Assembly (NCBI GenBank): GCA_947846985.1
Contig: CANTUZ010000025.1
Span: forward strand, 10,724,100 to 10,788,099
Source: Fratercula arctica
Taxonomy: Eukaryota; Chordata; Aves; Charadriiformes; Alcidae
Length of the DNA stretch: 64,000 nucleotides
Direction of reading: 5' to 3'
Shown here: piece after piece, positions 47,656-58,310 of the stretch
Numbering within the stretch: position 1 is the stretch's first letter
How the letters are laid out: every line of letters begins with the position of its first letter
Program-made: the position numbers and the translations under genes
Notes under the pieces: generated by a model
What the model was told of the DNA's origin: nothing
The model's database searches: none
What the model saw: only the letters and a program-made list of their open reading frames with translations

Positions 47656-47680
47656 CCCCCCCCCCCCCCCCCCCCCCCCC
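47656..47680 (+). repeat. 25-base C homopolymer
   Basis: An uninterrupted run of 25 C on + (G on minus) within the CT array. It is long enough to be length-unstable and to be error-prone in sequencing, so the exact length should not be trusted. Shorter C runs occur at about 44418-44430 and 45228-45246. Confidence 0.85.
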
Positions 47681-48213
47681 AGCTCTCGCCCCTCACTGCC
47701 CTCACTCTTATCCCATGCTCTTGCCCCTCACTCCCTTCTCTCTTGCCCCACCCCATGCCCCTCTCACCTCTTGGTCCTCGCACCCCTTCCTCTTGTCCCT
47801 CCCTCTTTGCCCCCCCCAGCTCTTCCCCCTTGCCTCTCACTCCCCTCTCACAACCCTCCCATCTCTCTCACTCCTTGCTCTCTCAGCTTTTGCATTCGTC
47901 ACTTGTGGATCATGCTCCCCTTGCTCCTTTCTCACCCCTCTACTCTGGGCTCTTGCTTATCTTGCTCTCAGATATCACTCCCCTCGTTCTTGACCCTCAC
48001 TCTTGCTCTTGGCCTTCTCTCCCTTCACTCTCACCTCTTGCTCTCCCCCCTCTCAGCTGTCACCCCTTGCTTCTCCACTCCCCTCTCTCTTGGCTCTCAC
48101 ACCTCGCTCCTCTTGCCTCCCTTTATCTTTTCTCTCACTCCTCTTGCTCCCCTTCCTCTCAGCCGTAGGCTCTTGCTCCCCTCTGTTGGCCCTCACTTCT
48201 TGCTCCCCTCTGT

Positions 48214-49005
48214 AGGCTTGTCTCCCAGCACTATGGGGACAGACAGATTCTTTTGGGGATCCTTGGCAGATGATGGCACTAAGTTGTAGTTACAATTAAA
48301 GCTTTATTTTTTTTAACAGAATTTTATGATCAGCATAGAATAGAATTTTATGATCAGAGTAGCACGGGAGTTTTGTAAGTAGAATCAGCGTAGCACAATT
48401 TTATAAGTAGTGTAGCACAGAATTTTATAGCACAGCTTAATTTATGATTCCTAATCACCTGGACCCTCTACAGATTGGGTCAAATCTTAATACTTGGCTT
48501 GCCATATCAATAAAACAATCATAATCTAGACTCAAAATCACATAAAAGAATACGAGTCAGTCAGTCCTCAGAGGAAGCAGGCGACAGTGGAGGCATCCCT
48601 GACCACTGAGGGATCAGGGGTTTCACTGTCCAGCAGCAGTTCCAGTCCAAGTTCCCACTTAGGACTTGTAAATGCTTGATTTTATAGACAGTGCTTTATG
48701 TACTGTTACACTTCCCTATTCTGTGATGGGGTCATCACCACCACCTGGTTGGTTGGGTGCCTGGGACCTTCAAGGCTGGTAAGGAGGGAAGAAGTCGGCC
48801 TGGTGCCCAGGAACCTTGAGGCTGATAGGGAGGGGATGACAAAATCTGCCTGATGCACAGGACCTTCAGGGCCTGATGAGGAGGGAAAAGGAGACTGATA
48901 TGTGACTAGCTTGGTGACAGAGAATGGCCGTTTGCCTATTAAAATGGCTTAGTAATGCTAATCATATTATCAGGGTCAGGAGCAGGAGGTACTGGTCACA
49001 AGGCT
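48214..49005 (-). mobile_element. LTR-G solo LTR inserted in the CT array
   Basis: 782 bp (48219-49000), on + TGTCTCCCAGCACTATGGGG to GGTACTGGTCACA. A perfect AGGCT duplication (48214-48218 and 49001-49005) flanks it, with CT array on both sides. An inverted AATAAAGC (AAAGCTTTATT on +, near 48300) gives minus orientation. Internal degenerate repeats of the phrase AGAATTTTATGATCAGC lie at about 48318-48445. Confidence 0.88.
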
Positions 49006-49128
49006 CTTGCTCCCGTCACTCCCATCTCTTGCTTCTCACACACTCCTTGCTCTTGGCTCTTGCTCCTCTCATACCCCTTGCTCTGGGCTGTCACTCATCT
49101 TGCCTTTGCTCCCCGTTCCCCTTCCTCT

Positions 49129-49733
49129 CAGCCTGTTGTGTGTTAATCCCAGTAGGCAGCTAAGCCCCACACAGCCACTTGCTCACTCCCCCTCCAGTGG
49201 GATGGGGGAGAGAATCAGAAGGGTAAAAGCGAGAAAACTTGTGGGTTGAGATAAAGATGGTTTAATAAGTGAAGCAAAGCTGCATGCACAAGCAAAGCAA
49301 AATAAGGACTTCATTCACTACTTCCCATCAGCAGGCAGATGTTTAGCCATTTCCAGGAAAGCAGGGCTTCATCACGCATAATGGTTACTTGGGAAGACAA
49401 ACGCCGTAACTCCAAACATCCCCCTGTCCTCCTTCTTCCCTGCAGCTTTTATTGCTGAGCACTATGTCATATGGTATGGAATATTCCTTTGGTCAGTTGG
49501 GGTCAGCTATCCCGGCTGTGTCCCCTCCCAACTTCTTATACACTCTCAGCCTACTTGCTGTGGGGGCAGCATGAGAAACAGAGAAGGCCTTGATGCTGTG
49601 TAAGTACTGTTCATCAATAGCTAAAGCATCAGTGTGTTATCAATGCTGTTTTGGTTACAAATCCAAAGCACAGCACCATAGGGGCTGCTATGAAGAAAAT
49701 GAACTCTATTCCAGCCAAAGCCAGTGCACAGCT
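49129..49733 (-). mobile_element. LTR-C solo LTR inserted in the CT array
   Basis: 595 bp (49134-49728), on + TGTTGTGTGTTAATCCC to AAAGCCAGTGCA. CAGCC (49129-49133) and CAGCT (49729-49733) form a one-mismatch duplication. Array words on either side (CTTCCTCTCAGC and TGTAGGCTTTCG) join into the unit seen uninterrupted at 48153-48175, confirming insertion into a pre-existing array. Confidence 0.88.
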
Positions 49734-51464
49734 GTAGGCTTTCGTCCCCCTCTGTCAGCTCTCGCTCCCTTTGCTCATGGATCTCGCTCCCCTTGCTCCC
49801 ATTGCTTCCTTTGCTCTCATGCCCCTTGCTTTTGGATCTCACTGCTCTCGCTCCTCTTGCTCATGGAATTCGCCACCTTGCCCTCACTCCACATTCCTGC
49901 TCCTTTCTCCCCTCGCTCCATTCTCCCCTTGCTACCCTTGCTCTTGCCCTTCACTCCTTGTTCCCCTCTTTCTTGGTTCTTGCCCTTTGCTCCCCTTTGT
50001 CTTAGCTCTCCCCTCTTGTTCCCCCCTTTTGACTCTCACCCCTCCCTTTCACTCCCCTCTCTTAGCTTTCATCCCTCACTCCCCTCTCTCTCAGTTGTCG
50101 TCCCTTTCTTCTCACTCCCCTCCCCGGCCCTTCCCCCCTTTCCCAGCACTCCCTTGTCTCTCTCCTGGCTCTCTCTTAGGCCTCACCTCTATCTTGGCCC
50201 TCTCTTCTCTCGGCCCTTGCTCCTTTCTCGGTTTTCTCTAAGCCTTTGCTTGGCTCTAGGCCCTCCTTCTTCTCTCAGCCCTCGCTTCTCTCTTAACCTT
50301 TGTTCCTCTCTGGCCCCTCTCTTGGCTCTCTTCACCTCTATCCTGGCTCTTATTTGGCTCTCTCCTCCCTCTCCCATCTCCGTCCTCTCTCTCAGCTCTC
50401 TAGGCCCCCACCCCTCTCACAGCTCTTTCCCGGCCTTTGCTCTTCTCGGCCCTCACTCCTCTCTTGGCACTCTTTCAGTCCTTGCTCCTCTCTCAGCTCT
50501 TTCTCGGCTCTTTAGACCCTTACCACTGTCCCATCTCTCTCTTGGCTCTCTCTTGCCCCATGTTTTCCATCCACTTTCAGCCCTTGACCCTCTCCCAGCT
50601 CTCTCTTGACCCTTGCTCCTCTCTTGGCACTGACCCTTCTCGGCTTTCTCACAGCCCTTGCCCCTTATCGGCTTGCTCTCAGCCCTTGCCACGTACCCAG
50701 TGGTCTCTCTCGGCTCTCCTCTGTCTCCCCTCCCTGGGTGCTCTCTCAGCTCTCTCCTGGCTTTCTCTTGCTCCTTGCTCCTCTCTCAGCCCTTGCTCCT
50801 CTCTCAGCTCTCTCTAAGCCCTCTCTTGGCTTTCTCTTGTCCCTTGTCCCTCTCTTGGCTCTGTCTCAGCTTTCTCCTCCCTCTCCCTTCCCTGGAGCCT
50901 CTTGTGTCCCTTTATCAGCCCTTTCCCCTCTCTTGGCTTTCTTTCAGCCCTCACCCCTTTCCTGGCTCTTTCTTGTCCCTCCCCTGGCTCTCTCCTCCCT
51001 TCCCCTTCTCTGGGCTCCCTCTTGGCTCTCTAGGCCCTCTCTCCCCCCCCACCCCCTTGGCCCTTGCTCCTCTCAGCCCTGTCACCTCTCTCTCAGAGAC
51101 ATTGATTCTCTCTTGGCTCTTTCGGCCCTCACTCGCGTTTCAGCGCTCTCTGCCCCCACTCCTCTCTCAGGGATCTCTCTTGGTCCTTGCCCCTCTCCCA
51201 GCTCTTGCCTTGATCTCTTTCGTCCCTGGCTCCTCTTTCAGCTCTCTCTTGGCCTTCACTTCTCTTGGCCCTCACTCAGCTATTAGCTCTCCCTCGGCTT
51301 ACTCTCCACTTGCACTCAGGTGTCTCTTGTCTTTCTCATGCGCGTTCTCACCCCTCATGTCTCTCCGAGCCCTTGCCCCTCTCTCAGTTCTCTCTCAGCC
51401 CTCACTCTTCTCTTTACCCTCACTCCTCTCGAGGCTCTTGCTCCTTCATATATTCAGGGAGAAG

Positions 51465-51828
51465 ACATGAAAGACCAAAGGTCAATTAGTTGAAACTGGC
51501 CAGTGTTGTGCCAGACAACAAGAAGGTCTTTTTTAAGTACATTAATAGCAAGAGGAAGTCTAAAGAAAACATTGCACTGATATTTGTTGAAGATGGTCAC
51601 CTGACTAATAGGGATGAAGACAAAGTAGAGGCATTCAGTGCTTTAGAGCATTGAGCAATCCTTAATGTCATTAAATTTAACAAGAACAAATGCTGGATTC
51701 TGCACCTGGGATGGAGTAATGCCAGGCACAAGTATGAATTGGGAGAGGAGTGGCTGGAGAGCAGCCCTGCAGAAAGGGATCCGAGGGTGCTGGTTGACAG
51801 TAGGCTCAATATGAGTCAGCAGTGTATC
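51465..51828 (+). mobile_element. CR1 fragment with internal deletion
   Basis: TTTTTTAAGTACATTAATAG and later CTGCACCTGGGATGGAGTAA and CAATATGAGTCAGCAGTG are CR1 ORF2 segments from before and after the reverse transcriptase, now joined, so the catalytic part is deleted. The copy stops abruptly at a CT-rich array. Confidence 0.82.
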
Positions 51829-52420
51829 TCCCCATCTCCCATCTCTCTCCCTTTTCTCCTGTCTCTCATCTCTTCGTCTCCTCTCATCTCTCACCTCTCA
51901 TCTCTCTTCTCCTCTCATCACTCATCTTGTCTCTCCTCTCTTCTCTTGCCTCTCATCTTGTCTCATGTCTCGTCCTCTCTCCCCATCTGCCTTGTGTCTT
52001 TCTCTCATCTCATCTCTTTCTCATCTCTCATCTCACCTCTCATCTCTCCCATCTTTCCCCCTCTTCCCCTCTTCCCATCTCTTTCATCTTGTCTTGTATC
52101 ACATCTCTTGTGCCTCCCTCTGTCCCCTCCCTTTGCTCTCTCTCATCTCTCCTCTCACGCCCCTCTCTCATACTGTCTCTCTCTCTTCTTGGCTCTCTCG
52201 TCTGGTCTCATCTGGTCTCTCACCTTGTCTGTCATGTCTCTCATCTGGCCGCTCTTGTCTTGCCTGGCCTCTTGTCTCATCTCTCTCCTCTCTCTCCCCC
52301 CTCTCGTCTTGTCTCTGTCGGCTTGCTTCTCTCATTTCATGTCTAGTCTCTCTCATTTTGTGTCTCCTCTCATCACTCATCTTGTTTTTCCCCTTGTGTC
52401 TTACCTCATGTCTCACAGCT
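51829..52420 (+). repeat. CT-rich array 2 (TCTCATCTCTC type)
   Basis: A tract made of words such as CTCATCTCTC, TGTCTCTCATC and CCTCTTCCCATC, more regular and with shorter units than the large array. Its right edge passes directly into LTR-B text at CTCACAGCTGCTGTGCAGC, exactly where intact LTR-B copies have the patch CTCTCATAACTGCTGTGC. Confidence 0.85.
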
Positions 52421-52632
52421 GCTGTGCAGCATTTTTTACCCTTTCTTAAACATGTTATCACAGAAGCACCACCAGCTTCTCTGACTGGCTCAGCCTTGAG
52501 AAGTGGTGGGTCCATTTTGGAGCTGGCTAAAACTGGGTCTGTCCAACATGGGGGCAGCTCCTGATCTCTCCTCACAGAAGCCACCCCTGCAGCACCCCCC
52601 CAGTTACCAAAACCTTGCCATGTAAACCCAAT
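52410..52632 (+). mobile_element. LTR-B right-end fragment
   Basis: CTGCTGTGCAGCATTTTTTA through CTACCAAAACC or its variant GTTACCAAAACCTTGCC to TAAACCCAATA matches the last 230 bases of LTR-B. The left part of the LTR is replaced by CT array 2. Confidence 0.8.
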
Positions 52633-52694
52633 AGAGGTGCCAAAAAGGGCTGTTGTGGTTTAACTCCAGTAGGCAGATTAACACCACACAGCTG
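52633..52694 (-). mobile_element. LTR-C edge with a primer-binding-site remnant
   Basis: GAGGTGCCAAAAAGGGC directly precedes TGTTGTGGTTTAACTCCAG, the left end of minus LTR-C. Read on minus, this is an LTR end followed by CCTTTTTGGCACC, the same spacing and first bases of a tRNA-Lys type primer site as in the two ERVs. It is the only hint in the window of LTR-C internal sequence. It merges into CT array 3 at GCTCACTCACTC. Confidence 0.6.
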
Positions 52695-53375
52695 CTCGCT
52701 CACTCACTCATCTTGTCAGGTCTCTCTTGTCTCTCGTCTCACCTCTCTTATCTCATCTAGTCTCTCACCTCTCTCGTCTGGTCTCACTCTCCTCCTCTCT
52801 TCTCTTCTTGTCTCTGTCAGCTTGTCTCTCATCTTGTTTCCCATCTCATCTCTCTCATCTGTAGCCTCTAGTCTCTTCATCTCTCCTCTCATCGCTCACC
52901 TCCCATTTCTTGCTTCCCCTTTCTCGCCTCCCCTTTTCCTCTTCTCTTTCCTCTCTCATTTCGTCTCATCTCTCATTTCTCATCTCATCTTTTCTTGTTT
53001 CATCTTTCTCATCTCCGCTCCTGTCATCTCGTCTTGTCTCTTGTCTCATCTCTCTTTACTCGTCTATTGCCACTTGTTGCGTCACCCAGCTCGTCTCTCA
53101 CCCTCCCTCCCTTTCTTTCTCTTCTCATCTCTCTCTGTTGCTTCCCTCTTGCCACCCTCTTGTCTCCCTCTATCATCTCATCTCATGTCTCATTCCTTGT
53201 CTCATTCTTCTTGTGTCTTGCTCTCTTGTCTTTCCTGTCGCTTGCAACTCTCATCTCTCTCTCATTACTCATCCCTCTTATCCTCCCCTCTACTCTTGTA
53301 TCATCTGGCTTGTCTAGTCTCATTTTGTGCTCTTGTTTCATCTCTCTCATAGTCTCGTATCTATCTCTCCTCACC
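52695..53375 (+). repeat. CT-rich array 3 (GTCTCTC type)
   Basis: A tract of words such as CTTGTCTCTCATC, CTCACCTCTC and CATCTCATC. Its left edge lies within LTR-C at GCTCGCTCACTCACTC, the CT-rich spot present in ordinary LTR-C copies (for example near 2622 and 49176). Its right edge abuts a CR1 at 53376. Confidence 0.85.
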
Positions 53376-54616
53376 TGTATTCCTGGGAAGATGATGGAGA
53401 AAATAGTCCTGGAAACTGAAGGTGCTTGGTAGGAGTCAGTATGGATTTATGAATGGGAAATCATGCCTGATCAACCTGATAAGCCTTCTACAAAGAGGCA
53501 ACTAGCTTGGTGGATGAGGGGAGAGCAGCGGATGTTGTTTAATGGACAGTGAGGTGAACTGAAACTGGCTGAATGGCCAGGCCCAGAGGGTTGTGATCAG
53601 TGGCACAAATTTCAGTTAGAAGCAAGTCACTAGTGGTGTCCTCCAGGAGTCTATACTGGGGCCAATACTTTTTGATATCTTCATTAGTGACCTGGAAAAT
53701 AGGACAGAGTACACCCTCAGCAAGTTTTCAGATGATACGGAATTGAGAGGAGCGGTTGATAGACCAGATGGCTGTTGTGCCATTCAGAGGGACCTTGACA
53801 GGCTGGAGAACTGGGCAGAGGAGAATCACATGAAGTTGAACAAGTGGGAATGCAAAGTTCTACATCTGGTGAGCACTTACCCCAGGCACCAGTACAAGCT
53901 GCAGGCTAACTAGCTAGAAAGTAGCTTTGCAGAGAAGGAAATGAGGGTCCTGGTGGACAAGCTGAACGTGAGCCAGCAATGCACCCTTGTGGCAAAAAAA
54001 AGGCCAACAGTATCCCTGGCTGCATTAGGAAGAGCATTGCTAGGAGGTAGAGGGAGATCCTTCCTCTCCATTCAGTGCTAGTGAGGCCGCATCTGGAGTA
54101 CCGTGTTCAGTTCTGGGCTTCCCAGTACAAGAAAGGTATGGACTTATTGGAGCAAGTCCAGCAAAGGGACACAAAGATGATTAAGGGACTGGAGCATCTG
54201 CCATATAAGGAGAGGCTGAGAGAGCTGGGACTATTCAGCCTGGAGAAGAAAAGGCTCAGGGAGGATCTTATCATTGTGAAAAAATACCTGATGGGAAGGA
54301 GTGAAGATGAGGAGGGAGCAAGGCTCTTCTCAGTGGTGCTCATTGACAGGACAAGAGGCAATGGGCACAAATGGACAAAAAGCAGGAAATTCCATCTGAA
54401 CACTCAAAGACACTTTTTTACTGTGAGGTTAGTCAAGGACTGTACCAGGTTGTCCAAAGATGTTGTGGAGTCTCTACCCTTGGAGATATTAAGAACCCAA
54501 CTGGACATGGCCCTGAGCAACTTGCTCTAGGCGACCCTGTTTTGAGCAAGGGAGGTGGACTAGATGATCTCAAGAGGCCCTTTTCAACCTAAATGCTTCT
54601 GTGATTCTGTGCAAAA
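53376..54616 (+). mobile_element. CR1 LINE fragment with 3' end
   Basis: It begins within the reverse transcriptase (CCTGGGAAGATGATGGAG) and runs to the typical + strand 3' end (GGACTAGATGATCTCAAGAG, AATGCTTCTGTGATTCTGTG). A frame at 54075-54530 (151 residues) carries VRPHLEYRVQFWA and [16 protein letters not shown]. The catalytic part upstream is broken by stops and indels. Confidence 0.9.
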
Positions 54617-56091
54617 TTGAAGAATTCTCTAATTCCTAGTATGTATACGCCATTCTCAGTCTTTTTTATGATACTCTAAATAGGTTTTTTTTGTAAGGCA
54701 TTTTCCTTCATCGTTGGACCATTTCTGTGCTCTATCCAGATTTTGAACATTCCTCCTAAAAATGTCAGTGCCACAACCTCATGTACTTGTCTAGTGTGTG
54801 CCTCACTATTTTAATAGGGGTAAAATCCCTGTTTATAACTCCAGTGATTACATTAACACTTTCTGCTAAAGCAAGCTTACTTGAGTCACTTTTCCACTAT
54901 GAACTTTAAAATGCTTTTCAGGGTCTTCTTTTCAGGTTGCAGCCCCTCATTCTATCACCTGCTAGAGCTTTAACTCAGCATTTGAATATGAAGAATTTAT
55001 AGTGCAATTCAGTAAACCAGAGGAAGGACAGCTTTGAAGAATGGGTAGTCATTTACAAGCTGATGGGAAAACTTTGGCTTATTTCTGGTTTTTATGAGTT
55101 GTTCCTGAAGTCACATAAATGAGAAAAGTTTCTGTTCATTTACATTATTAAATAAGATATTTTGAGTGCAAGTAAGGTAAGAGCAAACTTTGAATATTTC
55201 AGTACATAAGGATTTGAACTGTTTCAGGGAAGAAAATGAAGAGAGAAAATTCTTTCTGGTATTGCATATTTTACCCATTGTGTTCTTACAGTACACTTTA
55301 TTCAGTGCATGTTTGTTCTTTCTGAAAGCTGACAATATTTGGAGGTACTGTAATTTACTTGTATTGTGATTACTATAGAAATTACTCTTTTAGTTCTTTA
55401 GAATTGTGATGAGTTGGTATGAAATGTTTCCAGTGTTCAGTTTAATTGCATTGATTATTGCAAGTCTTTTTGTGAAGGCATGCTTAATTAAGATGTAAAC
55501 ATTAATATGTGCAGCTTCTAGAATTAATTATTTTTTTGCATATAGGTAGCTTAAAGTGTGTTGTCTTAATATGGTATAAGGTTTTGAGTCTCCTCTCAAA
55601 ATTTGACTGTAGTTGCAGCTAACATATACAAGTGTAGTTAGGGAATAATTGGGCCTGTGAATGGATTTTTTAATAAAAGTTCTTTACCTCAAAGAAGTAT
55701 TTAGGTTTGTGTGCACGTTGCTTCTGACTTGATAAGTGTATTTGGTGTTACAAAGCAGAATGTAAACTGTTAGAAAAAAATTCATGAAGTCTAAAGCTTA
55801 TAGTATTCTCTTCTTGATGTGCTGCAAGCTCTAAGCAGACCTTAGATTAGACAAAGCAATAATATATAATATGAATTTTCTAATATTTTAGGCCAAAGCA
55901 GCATTTTAAAAAAGGAAAAATAAATGAAGTATCTCCATGTACTCATGTAACAGTATGTGAAACAATCTTTAGTTAATCCCCAGATTGGATTTTGGGTGAA
56001 TAGTCTTCTTTTAAGATATGAATAAGGATAACTGACAAAAAGCAAAGAAGTTTGTGCTGAACTTCTAATTTTACATTTTAATTTTATTCAG
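54617..56091. other. Unique intron sequence upstream of the RFX3 coding exon
   Basis: AT-rich with no repeat that I recognise. Its last bases form a normal acceptor: a T-rich tract and TTTTATTCAG before the exon at 56092. Confidence 0.6.
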
Positions 56092-56219
56092 AGACCACCA
56101 CGATGCAGACATCAGAGACTGGGTCGGACACAGGTTCGACTGGGACTTTACAGGCATCTGTGGCTGGCCAGGCAGCAGTGCCCACACAGGTAGTACAGCA
56201 GGTACCGGTTCAGCAACAG
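56092..56219 (+). CDS. RFX3: RFX3 first coding exon
   Basis: The exon follows an acceptor ending TTATTCAG and ends at a donor GTAGGT (56220). It holds 11 bases of 5' untranslated sequence, then ATG (56103) and 39 full codons, starting MQTSETGSDTGSTG and ending VVQQVPVQQQ. This is recognisable as the N-terminus of RFX3, a winged-helix transcription factor that binds X-box promoters and drives cilia genes. Only the glutamine-rich N-terminal activation region lies here; the DNA-binding and dimerisation domains are outside the window. The exon ends in phase 0, matching the next exon. An upstream acceptor means that at least one untranslated exon lies further 5'. RFX1 and RFX2 share some of this region, but the sequence reads best as RFX3. 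Confidence 0.9.
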
Positions 56220-56892
56220 GTAGGTGTCTGTTAATTTTGGGAAAACAAAAAACCCTGGCAAGAAAGAATGATGCATTTCAACAGGTGTAGTGAAGAACTG
56301 ATTTTGTACAAGGCTGCAAAAGAACTCTTTTTCACTGATTTATTCAATTTTATTTTGCTGTAACTAAAATAGCTACATAAGCAGACATGCAGTTTTCAGG
56401 GTTTGTTTCTTGAACTAGAATATCTGGCAACCACCAGAAATACATATGCATGATTCTAAAAGTAGATTGCAATGAAACGTGTGCAATATCTCATAAAAAA
56501 TTACATTCATTAAAGTTATTGAATATTCACATTTTTTACTTTGAAAGGTTGACAAGGAATATGGAATTTTTGAAATAAATATAATATAGATGTAAAATGC
56601 AAAAGTAATGTCATTTTGTACTTCTAAGATGGACTCCCTGCAGGTTCTTGCACAACTCTAGAAAGGTATTTGAAGTAAAACCTTATGTAATACATAAGTT
56701 GGATTTGACAGAGACTTAAAGGGGCTTCTGAAGCAGCCAGCTCAGCACACACTTTTGTGACCTGATTAATCACCTATGCAGCCCCACCAACATTAGAGGG
56801 AGTGGTGCATGAGGAGATTGAGAAGGGAAGTGGAGTTGGAAAACAGAACTGAATGTGAAAAGCCATGACTTTTTTTTTTAAAAATTATTTGT

Positions 56893-57150
56893 TCCAGTTG
56901 GAAGGGACCTACAACAACCATCTAGTCCAACTGCCTGACCACTTCAGGGCTGACCAAAAGCATATTATTAAGGGCATTGTCCAAATGCCTCTTAAACAAT
57001 GACATGCATGGGGCATCGACCACCTCTCTAGGAAGCCTGTTCCAGTGTTTGACCACCCTCTCAGTAAAGAAATGCTTCCTAATGTCAAGTCTGAACCTCC
57101 TCTGATGCAGCTTTGAACCATTCCCACTCATCCTGTCACAGGATACCAGG
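56893..57150 (-). mobile_element. CR1 3' end fragment
   Basis: TTCCAGTTGGAAGGGACC at the left and AATGCTTCCTAATGTCAAG further in are the inverted CR1 3' region. A minus frame (56922-57131) shows [13 protein letters not shown]. Confidence 0.85.
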
Positions 57151-57710
57151 GAGAAGAGATCAGCACCTCCCTCTCCCCTTCATTCAGCTGTCAGTGGTTT
57201 AGGTTCTTTGGGTGCAATCTGTTCTTTTTTAACATAAGTTGGCATTACAGTCTCAAAATCAACAATGTTAAAACTGAGAATAACTTCTTAAATTTAATAA
57301 GTCTGTTTCTGTGCTAGTGAATCACTGTTGTCTAAATTAAAATATCTAGTATTTCATTAGGTTTAGTTTTAAAATTTAAGGTGATAAATTTTTCTGCATG
57401 TTCTTTGCAATGCTGTTTAACTGCCTCATACATTTCACTACTATTTTTTCCTGATATACAGCCTCAATTCATAATGTCTCATAATTCCATTAATATCACT
57501 TCTACTTATATTCAAATGTACCTTGGAATCTTGGAATACATTTACTTTTTTTTTAAACACCACCCCCCACCCCCATGCCCCCCAAAAAACCAACCCACCA
57601 AACAATGTTTCAGCAAAACACTTAAGCATTGGGCACTTAACATGAATTTAAATGCTTATCTTTCTGTACCTGCTCAAAGTTCATCCCTACTAAATCACAG
57701 AATTGCAAAA

Positions 57711-58310
57711 TCACAGAATGGCTGAGGTTGGAAGGGACCTCTGGAGGTCATCTTGTCCAACCCCCTGCTCAAGCAGGGCCACCTAGAGCTGGTTTCCCAG
57801 GAACATGTGCAGATGGCTGTTGAATATCTCCAAGGAGGGAGACTCCACAGCCTCCCTGGGCAACCTACTCCAGTGCTCAGTCACTGTCATAGTAAAAAAG
57901 TGTTTCCTGAGGTTCAGACGGAACCTCCTGTGTTTCAGACTAAGCAGTCCCAGCTCTCTCAGCTGGGAGCCCAGAACTGGACACAGGACTCCAGGTACAC
58001 AGTACTCGACTGGTGCTGAATAAAGGGGAAGGATCACCTACCTGGACCTACTGGCAATGCTTTGCCTAATGCAGCCCAGGATACCATTAGCCCTCTTTGC
58101 GGCAAGGGCACACTGCTGGCTCATGTTCAGCTTGGTGTCCACCAGGACCCGCAGGTCCTTTTCTGCAAAGCTGCTTTCCAGCTGTCTGGCTCCCCTGGCA
58201 TGGGGTTCTTCCTCCCCAGGGGCAGGACTTGGCACTCCTCATTGTTGAAGTACATGAAGTTCCTGTCAGCTCATTTCTACAGCCTGTTGATATCTCTCTG
58301 AATGGCGTTC
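57711..58310 (-). mobile_element. CR1 3' region fragment
   Basis: The left edge ATCACAGAATGGCTGAGG with TTGGAAGGGACCTCTGGAGG is an inverted CR1 3' end. The copy covers the C-terminal coding region (GGCACACTGCTGGCTCATG and CAGGACTTGGCACTCCTC on +) and stops near 58310. Confidence 0.85.

Larger units (their letters stand above)
43490..51445 (+). repeat. Giant degenerate CT-rich (polypyrimidine) tandem array, interrupted by two LTRs
   Basis: From about 43490 to 51445, apart from the LTRs at 48219-49000 and 49134-49728, the + strand is overwhelmingly C and T. It is a degenerate array of roughly 25-40-base units. Typical words are CTCTCTCAGCCCTCACTCC, CTTGGCCCTTGCTCC (44100-47000), CTCAGCTCTCGCTCCCCTTG (47100-49130 and 49740-50050) and CTCTCTCGGCTCTTTCTTG (50150-51440), so unit variants cluster in blocks. 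Purines are mostly isolated G or A. A 25-base C run lies at 47656-47680. Because TAA, TAG and TGA are rare in such text, all three frames are open for hundreds of codons on + (Leu/Ser/Pro) and also on minus (Arg/Glu). I do not call any of them a gene. Confidence 0.9.

Noticed and set aside
43490..51445. CRISPR-like repeat array
   Set aside because: No constant repeat separated by unique spacers, and the genome is eukaryotic. It is a degenerate pyrimidine tandem array.
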